This document shows positions 33,462 to 40,301 of a stretch of 64,000 bases of DNA, piece by piece. The stretch is taken from the NCBI RefSeq assembly GCF_900112285.1, contig NZ_FOKZ01000006.1, positions 62,001-126,000 on the forward strand, read 5' to 3'. This stretch comes from Polaromonas sp. OV174 (GTDB taxonomy: Bacteria > Pseudomonadota > Gammaproteobacteria > Burkholderiales > Burkholderiaceae_C). The position numbers were made by a program, and so were the translations under genes. Each line of letters begins with the position of its first letter. The first letter of the stretch is position 1. The notes beneath the pieces were generated by a model. That model ran no database searches. It was given only the letters and a program-made list of their open reading frames with translations, and was not told where the DNA came from.

Positions 33462-34055
33462 ATGAAGGACGAAAAAAAACCGCCTCAAGGGGCGGGGGTG
33501 GTACAAGGCGGAATGGATTCACTTGACTACATTGAGGCGCAGGCGGGCAAGAATGCAGCCTTCAGGCTTGAGACGATGGAGCTGCTCAACAAGCGGGGCC
33601 ATGCCATGCTGGCGCTGCTTTTGGGTGGCGCGGGCGCTGCGGGTGCTTATGCGCTGGGCCGGCTGGGTCAGCCTGATGCGCTATGGTCTTTCAGCGCGCT
33701 GGTGCCGGTGGCACTGTGGTGGTTTGGGCTTGCCGCCTGGGTAGCTGTGAAGATATGCCGCACGCAGGAACTTTATCCGCCCACTAATGAGCCCCAAAAA
33801 CTGCTTGAGTACATGGAGGGTCCGCTGGAGGTTTACCGCGCGGAACTGACTGCCGAAGGCCGGCAGCCTGAGTCGGCCCTGGTGATGCTGCGCCGCAGCG
33901 AATTGTTATCACGGCAAAGCCGGATCGACGGCTATGTGAAAAATAATATGACGGTGGCGGCCCGCCTTGACAGGGCCTACCTATGTGCCGCCGCGACGCC
34001 TGTTTGGGCGCTGGTCGGCATCCTCGTTGTTGTGGTGGTTAAGCGCTGCGCCTGA
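33462..34055 (+). CDS. two-domain membrane protein between left operator and repressor
   Basis: 197 residues from the ATG at 33462 (AAGGGA upstream). A cytoplasmic N terminus, a pair of membrane helices (about residues 40-62 and 70-92), a soluble helical middle and a final membrane helix near the C terminus (WALVGILVVVVV). The layout resembles small membrane effectors of the SLATT/Pycsar kind, but no sequence motif proves this. It is transcribed against its neighbours and starts 54 bp from the operators, so it may be expressed in the lysogen, for example for exclusion or defence. Confidence 0.55.
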   Translation: MKDEKKPPQGAGVVQGGMDSLDYIEAQAGKNAAFRLETMELLNKRGHAMLALLLGGAGAAGAYALGRLGQPDALWSFSALVPVALWWFGLAAWVAVKICRTQELYPPTNEPQKLLEYMEGPLEVYRAELTAEGRQPESALVMLRRSELLSRQSRIDGYVKNNMTVAARLDRAYLCAAATPVWALVGILVVVVVKRCA

Positions 34056-34273
34056 GGGCCGGCTGGGCGCGCCGTGGAGGGTTTTGCGGCAGGTCTTTGC
34101 GCTCGGGTTGTGGTCCGGGGTAGTCGGGTAGCGTGGCGTGGGTATAGGGTATGTTTATCTCCATTTTTTTGGGGGTACGCTGGCTTGTTCGCGGCGCTCC
34201 GGCGCAGGTTGCGGCGCTGCGGGTTGGGTGGCGGTGGGGGTCATTTTTAACAGCTGCTCAGAGTTGTGTCGTG

Positions 34274-34801
34274 TCACAAGGCTTGTCGCGCATGACTGTA
34301 GTCCGTGCCGGTTTTGCCGCCGCAGAACTTGTTCCAGTCGCGCCCTTCTTGCGTGGCCTTGTTGTTTTGGGTGATGACGAGCTTGCCAGGAACCACTGCA
34401 TTGAAGCTATTGGTTGCACGGTACTCATAGCAAATGGAGCCGTCAGCCATCAGGACGGCTGAATTGAGGCTAAATGAGTTGGGGTTTTTTGCCCCTTGTT
34501 TGATGACCTTGGCGCCTGCGACGATGCGCTGAAATTCAGCCTCTTTCTTCACCTTTTCTGCCGCCTCGGCAATCTTCTGCTCTGGCGACTTTTCGGCTTC
34601 TACGGCGGCGAGTTTGGTAGCGCGTTTGTCCGCAGCGTCTTGCGTGTTGGCGATGCAGGAGACGATGCCCACGGTTGCCAGGCCGATGAATAGCCACTGG
34701 GCTTTGCTGTGGCGTTTTTTGATTTTGGCTCCGCATTGAGGGCATGCCTTGGCTGCGGTGCTGACCTGGTTGCCGCATTCGTGGCACTTGACTAAAGCCA
34801 T
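34274..34801 (-). CDS. zinc-ribbon membrane protein
   Basis: 175 residues. An N-terminal zinc ribbon (CHECGNQVSTAAKACPQCG), one membrane helix at about residues 33-50 and a Lys/Glu-rich coiled segment precede a C-terminal domain (NPNSFSLNSAVLMADGSICYEYRATN…) of the type seen in small secreted or membrane-anchored prophage proteins. Function unknown. The plus strand from 34056 to 34273 holds no gene I can support. Confidence 0.62.
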   Translation of the reverse strand: MALVKCHECGNQVSTAAKACPQCGAKIKKRHSKAQWLFIGLATVGIVSCIANTQDAADKRATKLAAVEAEKSPEQKIAEAAEKVKKEAEFQRIVAGAKVIKQGAKNPNSFSLNSAVLMADGSICYEYRATNSFNAVVPGKLVITQNNKATQEGRDWNKFCGGKTGTDYSHARQAL

Positions 34802-34871
34802 TTGTACTCCCAGTTGATTTATATTTCTCGTCGCCCCATGGGGAATGGTGCTCTGTGGTGTGCTTTTGATC

Positions 34872-35171
34872 TCAATCGGGTGTCGCGCCCAGGGGCCTTA
34901 GGGCAATTCCACAGTGTTTGCAGACTCGTGCGTCCATCCTGACCAGCTCCCGGCAATCCGGGCATCGGACATGTGTTTTCGGGCTTATGGCTTCACCGGC
35001 AATTAGGGCCGCCTGTTCTTTGAGGCTGGGTAGCGCCAATACCAGTATGCCGGCAATGAGCGGGGATAGGATCATGGACAAAACGAAGTAGCCGAATCCA
35101 TGCCTATCCTTGCTGCTGGCAATGATGCCGACCACAATTGAGGCGGCAAACCAAAAAATCAGCACTTCCAT
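34872..35171 (-). CDS. membrane protein with C-terminal zinc ribbon
   Basis: 99 residues. Two membrane helices (about residues 2-18 and 28-47) are followed by a zinc ribbon (CPDCRELVRMDARVCKHCG). It is paired with the other zinc-ribbon membrane protein upstream of it, both lying between the repressor and the left operator. In many prophages this slot carries lysogenic-conversion genes. Confidence 0.62.
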   Translation of the reverse strand: MEVLIFWFAASIVVGIIASSKDRHGFGYFVLSMILSPLIAGILVLALPSLKEQAALIAGEAISPKTHVRCPDCRELVRMDARVCKHCGIALRPLGATPD

Positions 35172-35180
35172 GCTTTTCCT

Positions 35181-35822
35181 TTAATTCGGGACAATCGATA
35201 TCACCTTGTCCATGCGGATGATGTTTTCCACTGGCTCGGTGATTTTTTCATGCAGGGCGCTGATGGACTCCAGGCACACCATGCCGCCTCGCAGCCACGT
35301 CAGCTTCTTGATCGCCTTGCGGCCATCGGTGAAATGGACGACACACAAGTCAGGGGGGTCGGCTGGGCGGTTGGGTGAGGCGACGACGTCCCAGCCGGCC
35401 ATGATGGCGGGCTCCATGCTGTTGCCGCGCACCTTGACGGCGTAGGCTTGGTCATCGAGCAGGGTAGAGGCGTAATAGACGGGTTCTGCCTCCTGGGCGG
35501 TGGGTGCGGTATAGGCTTCGATGAAGCCATTGTCGCCACCCTGGACGACGCCGACGCGAAAGGCGTACTTGACTTCGGTTGGGCGAGCGCCGTCTGGTAA
35601 TTCGTTGGGGAATAGGCGCCGCTCTCCCTTGCCGCTCTCCAGCCACTCGGCATGCACATTCAAGGCACGGGCGATGGCCAGGAGTTCCCTTGGTTTTTTT
35701 CTTAGGCCACCTTCAACGTTTGCAATAGTGCTTTGTGTCACCTTGGCGACTTTGGCTAGTTCTTCTTGTGTGAGCCCGGCGTCTTCGCGAGCTGATTTGA
35801 GTCGGTCTGCAATTGTAATCAC
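35181..35822 (-). CDS. CI-like repressor (HTH plus S24 LexA-like peptidase)
   Basis: 213 residues if it starts at the GTG at 35822 (VITIADRLKSAREDAGLTQEEL…). The helix-turn-helix KVAKVTQSTIANVEGG is followed by a LexA/S24 domain with the catalytic Ser in VRGNSMEP and a Lys in KAIKKL, so induction by RecA-stimulated self-cleavage is expected. The GTG lies inside the nearest operator and has no ribosome site, which would fit a leaderless message as for lambda cI. Longer starts (for example ATG 35897) would place all three operators in coding sequence. Confidence 0.85.
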   Translation of the reverse strand: MITIADRLKSAREDAGLTQEELAKVAKVTQSTIANVEGGLRKKPRELLAIARALNVHAEWLESGKGERRLFPNELPDGARPTEVKYAFRVGVVQGGDNGFIEAYTAPTAQEAEPVYYASTLLDDQAYAVKVRGNSMEPAIMAGWDVVASPNRPADPPDLCVVHFTDGRKAIKKLTWLRGGMVCLESISALHEKITEPVENIIRMDKVISIVPN

Positions 35823-35884
35823 ATTAGTGATTGAACCAGACAAGCCAATCACGTTGGTGGTTGATTCATTATCACGAACGTGAT
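35818..35884. promoter_or_regulatory. right operator cluster (three 14-bp palindromes)
   Basis: ATCACATTAGTGAT (35818-35831), ATCACGTTGGTGGT (35848-35861) and ATCACGAACGTGAT (35871-35884) lie between the divergent repressor and Cro-like genes. The outer two are perfect palindromes, and the middle one is weaker. This is the expected OR-type genetic switch. Confidence 0.82.
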
Positions 35885-35895
35885 TTAATAGGGTC

Positions 35896-36354
35896 ATGGA
35901 TGGACTAAACAAAGCAATTGCAATCGCTGGAAGCCAGCGAGCCCTCGCTGAGGCGATAGGCCTTGGCCAAACGGCGGTGGCGAACTGGATAAAGCGCGGT
36001 GGACTGGTTCCGGTTGAGCATTGCGCGCCAATTGAAACGGCATTTTCTGGCGCCGTTACGCGCAAGGAACTTCGCCCCGACGATTGGGAAATACATTGGC
36101 CCGAGCTGGCCGTTCCCGCCACCTCCCCGCCCATCCCCCGCGCCATCGAGGCCCTGGCCGCAGCCCCTCTGACCACCGACGTTGCCCTGGAGGCCGACCT
36201 CGAAAAGGCCGAGCAGGCCGGCCTGGTTCACCTTCCCAAGAGGGCCCCCATCTGGAACGGTGCCGAGCGCCGCGCGGCACTTGTCCAGCGTCGTTCCGTT
36301 GACCGTGAGCAGGCGGATATCGATGCCGCAGGGCCGGGGGCGGCGGACGTTTAG
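35896..36354 (+). CDS. YdaS/Cro-like regulator
   Basis: 152 residues. The N-terminal helix-turn-helix is of the YdaS_antitoxin/Cro type (LNKAIAIAGSQRALAEAIGL…AVANWIKRGGLVPVEHC, ending LRPDDWEIHWPE). The remaining 75 residues are Ala/Glu-rich and longer than usual for this family. It is divergent from the repressor across the operator cluster, so it is the likely lytic-side regulator. The 299 bp downstream (36355-36653) hold no gene I can support. Confidence 0.8.
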   Translation: MDGLNKAIAIAGSQRALAEAIGLGQTAVANWIKRGGLVPVEHCAPIETAFSGAVTRKELRPDDWEIHWPELAVPATSPPIPRAIEALAAAPLTTDVALEADLEKAEQAGLVHLPKRAPIWNGAERRAALVQRRSVDREQADIDAAGPGAADV

Positions 36355-36656
36355 TGGGACTACCCCTGCAATTTGTCTGTCGATATCTGGTTTTCCATGG
36401 GCATCCCTTTCAGTGGCCATTGTTGTGTGAGAGCTGCACGCTCCACTGGCTGTGGACGCCCGCCATTTTCCGCCCCGCACCACTTGCCCAACCGCCGCAC
36501 GGCGTGGTTTCACTCCTTCCCATATGGCCGCCACATGCAGGCAAGCGTGCGGTGTTTCGTGCGTCGGGATGGTGCGGGGTTTTTTCTTTTTCGCCATGGC
36601 CGTAGTTTGCTTTGCAGCTTCGGCCCTGTCAGTAACAACATTTCCTGGAGTCTGTG

Positions 36657-37127
36657 ATGAATGAAATTGATGCGGCCTACAACCTGGTACACGACTACAA
36701 AGGGGGGGCGGATTCGCTAGGTCCTAGGATCAGTAAGAGCGCAACCACGTTGTGCCATGAGGTGGCAGAGGTCGGTACGGCAAAACTGGGCCTGAAGACG
36801 GCGGTGAAGATTTCCGTCATCTCGGGTGACAAGCGCATTCTGGAAGCTTTTGCCGTCCAGATGGATTGCATGGTGTTGCCGCTGCCCTCGGCTTTGCAGC
36901 TGAAGGGTGACAGCTGCATGGTGCGCTTGAGCGATGTGCTTCGCGATTCGAGCGAGTTGGTGCGGGAGTCGATGGCCGACCTGGAGGATAAAGCCCTTAC
37001 TGACAATGAGCGTGCGCGTCTTGAGCGCATTTGCGCACAAATGATCAGTTCGGTGTCGGCTTTCATGGGGGCCGTGAATAAGTGCCACCTTGAAGGCAAG
37101 CGGGTGGAGAAGGATGGTGCGCTGTGA
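36657..37127 (+). CDS. phage regulatory protein CII (CP76 family)
   Basis: 156 residues from the ATG at 36657, with CTGGAG upstream. It has the CP76/PF06892-type beginning AYNLVHDYKGGADSLGPRIS, SATTLCHEV and KTAVKISVISGDKRILEAFA. Members of this family act as lytic/lysogenic regulators and bind DNA through this region. Located after the Cro-like gene and before replication genes, as expected. Confidence 0.78.
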   Translation: MNEIDAAYNLVHDYKGGADSLGPRISKSATTLCHEVAEVGTAKLGLKTAVKISVISGDKRILEAFAVQMDCMVLPLPSALQLKGDSCMVRLSDVLRDSSELVRESMADLEDKALTDNERARLERICAQMISSVSAFMGAVNKCHLEGKRVEKDGAL

Positions 37128-37213
37128 GGCCCGTTAACGAAGTGACGCAGGCGTTGCTGCAGGCGGCGCGGGGTGCAAGCAAGGCAGGGCAGCAGTGGAG
37201 GGCGGCAGCATGA
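37124..37213 (+). CDS. tiny coupled ORF, 29 aa
   Basis: GTG start at 37124 overlapping the CII-like stop (GTGA), and stop overlapping the next ATG (ATGA): 29 residues (MRPVNEVTQALLQAARGASK…). The double four-base overlap suggests it is translated; function unknown. Confidence 0.35.
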   Translation: MRPVNEVTQALLQAARGASKAGQQWRAAA

Positions 37214-37530
37214 GCGTACTCAATACCTCGGCGCAGGCCTTGAAGGGCCTTGCCGCCCGCGACATGGGCCGCAAACAGCGTGAAATCTTTGACGTGGTGC
37301 TGGACAGCCAGCGCAGTGGCACGCAGGACATGAGTCTGAATGAAATCAGGGATATCTATGAGAGCCGCCAGGGCCGGCGCATTGAGCTGGGCTTTGTCAG
37401 TGCTCGGGTGTCTGAGCTGGTGGCGGCCAAGCGTCTGGTGCGGCTTGACGATATCCGGGCGTGCAGCGTGACAGGTAGCGCGGTGAGGCCTGTGTGCGTG
37501 CCGTCGGAGCAGGCGGGGTTGTTCGCATGA
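37210..37530 (+). CDS. small winged-helix protein
   Basis: 106 residues from the ATG at 37210 (MSVLNTSAQALKGLAARDMG…). The region KQREIFDVVLDSQRSGTQDMSLNEIRDIY…LGFVSARVSELVAAKRLV has the spacing of a winged helix. It is encoded just before the replication gene with an ATGA overlap; a regulatory or replication-accessory role is likely but unproven. Confidence 0.6.
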   Translation: MSVLNTSAQALKGLAARDMGRKQREIFDVVLDSQRSGTQDMSLNEIRDIYESRQGRRIELGFVSARVSELVAAKRLVRLDDIRACSVTGSAVRPVCVPSEQAGLFA

Positions 37531-38399
37531 GCTTCATGATCTCGACCGCATGCGTCCGGCTGAAGATGCCCGGCGTTGCCAAAAATGTGCTGATGCAGCT
37601 GGCAGAAATTGCCAATGATCATGGGTTTGCCTTTCCCTCGATTGACTACCTGTGCATGCGCACCTGTTGGGGTCGTTCGGCGGTGATTGAGGCGCTGAAA
37701 TATCTTGAGGAAAAAAAGGTCATTTGGCCGGACCGGGCCAGCGGGCGCAACACCACATACTGGGTCACGCCCGCCAACTGGGAGGGTGAAATCTACCCGG
37801 AAAAGGATACAGACCCGTCCGCCACCCGGACCGGTCCGCCAGCCGGACGGGTCCGCCAAACGGACTACCACCCGTCCGCCAGCCGGACCCCACCCGTCCG
37901 CCAAACGGACCCCACCCGTCCGCCAGCCGGACCCGACCCGTCCGCCAGCCGGACACTAGTATCAATTAACACCATTGAATTGAACACCCCCCTACCCCCC
38001 AAGGGGGATGCGAGTGGGTTTGATGACTTCTGGAAAACCTTTCCAAAGAAATCGGCGGAAGCCCGGGCTCGCCGGCAATGGGCTGAGCTGGCGCCTGATG
38101 CGGCGCTGCGGTTGCGGATCGTTGATGCGGTGCGGGCGCAGGCGGCCAGCGATGCCTGGCAACGCGATGGCGGCCGGTGGGTGCCACTGGCGTCGTCGTG
38201 GCTGCGTGACCAGCGCTGGCAGGACGAGGTGGCCGAGGGTGGTGACGCCAACGGCGCGGCCAGCGACGGGGATAGCCGGGCCAGTGTCGAGCGAACGGCG
38301 GCACAGCTCGGCATCGCGGCGTGGGATTCGCTGGATGGGCCATGGCACGTCTACAAGGCGCGGGTGCATGCCGAGGTGGCACGGCAGGCGCGGGCCTGA
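37527..38399 (+). CDS. phage replication initiator, O-like
   Basis: 290 residues from the ATG at 37527. The N-terminal helix-turn-helix of the replication-protein O/DnaD kind (LMQLAEIANDHGFAFPSIDYL…WGRSAVIEALKYLEEKKVI) is followed by a Pro/Arg/Thr linker encoded by iterons and a C-terminal domain (GFDDFWKTFPKKSAEARARR…WVPLASSWLRDQRWQDE) typical of phage initiators that recruit the host helicase. Like lambda O, it carries the likely origin within its own gene. Confidence 0.78.
   Translation: MSFMISTACVRLKMPGVAKNVLMQLAEIANDHGFAFPSIDYLCMRTCWGRSAVIEALKYLEEKKVIWPDRASGRNTTYWVTPANWEGEIYPEKDTDPSATRTGPPAGRVRQTDYHPSASRTPPVRQTDPTRPPAGPDPSASRTLVSINTIELNTPLPPKGDASGFDDFWKTFPKKSAEARARRQWAELAPDAALRLRIVDAVRAQAASDAWQRDGGRWVPLASSWLRDQRWQDEVAEGGDANGAASDGDSRASVERTAAQLGIAAWDSLDGPWHVYKARVHAEVARQARA
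37817..37954. repeat. seven iterons, candidate prophage replication origin
   Basis: Seven copies of a 15-bp interrupted palindrome (GTCCGCCAGCCGGAC and GTCCGCCAAACGGAC variants) start at 37817, 37834, 37851, 37874, 37896, 37918 and 37940, that is with steps of 17, 17, 23, 22, 22 and 22 bp. An AT-rich stretch (ACTAGTATCAATTAACACC) follows at once and could be the unwinding element. Confidence 0.75.
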
Positions 38400-38448
38400 C
38401 GTGAGCGCAGGCAGGCAAGACAACTTCAAAACCACAACAAGGAATACC

Positions 38449-39138
38449 GTGAGCGATACGCCAACCACCGAAGAGAAATATTTGTCAGCCATCCATTCCT
38501 CCAACCTGCGCATGGAGGCCGACGCGGAGCGGCGCAGCAATGCCGATGTGCTGGTGGCGGCTGGTTGGTCTGCATCCCGGGTGGGTATGGCTCTGTTGCG
38601 GCTGCATTCGGAGTGGGACGCGGCAGCAAAACCTGTGAGGCCTACGCAGCAGGCCATCCGGTTGCTGGCGGAAACCATGCCTCGCATCGAGAAAGGGCGG
38701 GTTACGAAGAAAGGCAAGGATGGCGTGATGACGAGGCAGGCTAACACGGTTGTGGATATTGCCGGTGCGACGCGACTGGCTGGGCAATGGCATTTGAGCG
38801 AGTTGTACAAGCTGATCGACAAGCTCGGGATGTTGCCGGATGTGCGGCGCGAGTTGCTTCGGCAGGCTGGCAAGTGGCGCATTGCCAATGCTCCGGAGGT
38901 GGTGCCGTCGGTCATCAAATACTGGCTTGAGCAGAATTGCAGCGTGTGTTCTGGATTGAAGTTCAAGCCAGTTTCCGGTACGCCGACTCTGTCCAATCGG
39001 CAGTGTCACGGTTGCCATGGCTCGGGGGTTGGTGCTGTGCCGCATGGTCAGGATGGCAAGCGGCTGTGCAACTACATCGATGATTGTGTGATGTGGGCTC
39101 GGCAATCACTTCGATCACGCTTGCGAAACACAAAATAG
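38449..39138 (+). CDS. Q-like late antiterminator candidate
   Basis: 229 residues from a GTG at 38449 with AAGGAA upstream; a GTG at 38401 is an alternative. The N-terminal and middle parts are helical. Near the C terminus is a zinc-finger-like pair CSVCSGLKF…CHGCHGSGVG, similar to the DnaJ-type motif of some lambdoid Q proteins. The position, last gene of the early rightward unit and just before a terminator that precedes the late genes, supports a Q role. The assignment is inference. Confidence 0.55.
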   Translation: MSDTPTTEEKYLSAIHSSNLRMEADAERRSNADVLVAAGWSASRVGMALLRLHSEWDAAAKPVRPTQQAIRLLAETMPRIEKGRVTKKGKDGVMTRQANTVVDIAGATRLAGQWHLSELYKLIDKLGMLPDVRRELLRQAGKWRIANAPEVVPSVIKYWLEQNCSVCSGLKFKPVSGTPTLSNRQCHGCHGSGVGAVPHGQDGKRLCNYIDDCVMWARQSLRSRLRNTK

Positions 39139-39320
39139 GCTGTATCATTGCCGCCAAGGATTGCAGAGGCTGCTTAGCCTCTCGTACCTGGAATCTCTGT
39201 CCAATGTCCAAACAGGTTAGTCCTGTGCGGTAGATGTCGATGGATAAACTCGCCCCGAATTTATAGCCACCCACCGAGGTGGCTTTTTTGCGTCCATGCA
39301 CCGGAGAGGAGGGTGAGCTT
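39139..39320 (+). promoter_or_regulatory. putative late promoter/leader region
   Basis: A 182-bp non-coding stretch between the Q-like gene and the HNH gene. It contains the hairpin AGAGGCT-GCTT-AGCCTCT at 39165-39182 and the terminator at 39265-39289. This is where a pR'/tR'-type late start would be; no promoter hexamers stand out clearly. Confidence 0.45.
39265..39289 (+). terminator. terminator before the late genes (tR'-like)
   Basis: AGCCACC/GGTGGCT, a 7-bp stem with a 6-base loop followed by six T. It lies ahead of all packaging and structural genes, so late expression requires readthrough, as in Q-type control. Confidence 0.8.
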
Positions 39321-39668
39321 ATGCCGAAAGCTGCCCCGCGTCCTTGCTCGATGTTTGGTTGCCGCGCACTGTCTGTAGCTGGTGGCCGGTGTGCCGATCA
39401 CCAGCGTGAGCAGTGGCGCAAAAAGCCCTTTGCCACCAAGCGCATCACAGGCAGACGGCTGCAAGCAATGCGAGCCGCGCTGTTTGATCGGTGCCCGTTA
39501 TGTGTGGCTTGCGATGCCAAGGGCTTTGTGGTTGCTGCCACCCAGCGTGACCACATCAAGCCGCTCTCCGAGGGCGGGCTGGACGACGACAGCAACGTGC
39601 AGGGTCTATGCGATGCCTGCCACGAAGAAAAAAGTCAGGCTGAAGCTAAGCGTGGCCGTAGTCGCTGA
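39321..39668 (+). CDS. HNH endonuclease
   Basis: 115 residues from the ATG at 39321. The core TQRDHIKPLSEGGLDDDSNVQ…CDACH is the HNH beta-beta-alpha metal site, with structural cysteines in CPLCVAC and CDACHEEK. HNH proteins next to terminase genes are needed for cos cleavage in HK97-like phages, so a packaging role is likely. Confidence 0.86.
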   Translation: MPKAAPRPCSMFGCRALSVAGGRCADHQREQWRKKPFATKRITGRRLQAMRAALFDRCPLCVACDAKGFVVAATQRDHIKPLSEGGLDDDSNVQGLCDACHEEKSQAEAKRGRSR

Positions 39669-39815
39669 CCGCTGAGAACTGCCTGAATTTTTCAGCAGCG
39701 CCGAGGGGGTAGGGGGGGGTGAGAAGTTTGGGTGCGCCCACCGGAAACCGAACGCTTAACTGTTATTTTATGGAGCGTGAAAACTACCCCCTGGGGGTTA
39801 ACGAGAGGTAGTGAG

Positions 39816-40301
39816 ATGGAGCAAAAACCAAACTTCGCCGCTGCGCTTCCCGCTGTTGGTGGGGAGCGGATCGCATCCGCCTCGGCTGAGATCGTGTCGC
39901 CAAAGCCGCCGCCCATGTTTGGGCTGTCTGCTGATGAGCGGGGACTGTACGACCACATTTGCCAGACGCTTCGCCTGGCAGGCGTCGAACACATGACGGC
40001 AGGGATGCCGATCGCGATCATCGTCCGCACTTTTGCCGACTGGCTCAAAGCCAGTGCAGAGTGCGAAGAAAAGGGCCGCACTCAAACGTCAAAGACCGGG
40101 TGGGCCACGCCAACGCCCTGGGCCGATGACGAAAAACGACTGAAGATGGAGCTCGGCCAATGGCTACCAAAAGCTTGCTTGACGATACCGTCGCTGGCCA
40201 GGGTGAGGAAGGACACGGGAGAAAAGGGCGGGCAGGACGACCTGTTCGCCGATCTCGTAAACCACGCTGGCACCTTACCCGCAAGCGCATCGAGGCACTG
40301 A
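39816..40301 (+). CDS. terminase small subunit, P27-like
   Basis: 161 residues from the ATG at 39816. The middle (LYDHICQTLRLAGVEHMTAGMPIAIIVRTFADWLKA) and the acidic DDLFADLVNHAG end match P27-family small terminases that recognise the packaging site. It overlaps the large-subunit start by 142 bases. The G-rich stretch upstream (39701-39722) and the region to 39815 are where a cos site would be expected. Confidence 0.72.
   Translation: MEQKPNFAAALPAVGGERIASASAEIVSPKPPPMFGLSADERGLYDHICQTLRLAGVEHMTAGMPIAIIVRTFADWLKASAECEEKGRTQTSKTGWATPTPWADDEKRLKMELGQWLPKACLTIPSLARVRKDTGEKGGQDDLFADLVNHAGTLPASASRH

Noticed and set aside
35905..36597. Minus-strand frame opposite the Cro-like gene (MAKKKKPRTIP…)
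   Set aside because: It would overlap the whole YdaS/Cro-like gene, which has a clear helix-turn-helix and position. The short upstream part (36355-36597) alone is not convincing.
37817..37954. Iteron block considered as a CRISPR array
   Set aside because: Spacers are only 2-8 bp, the units are palindromic 15-mers, and the block is inside an open initiator gene.
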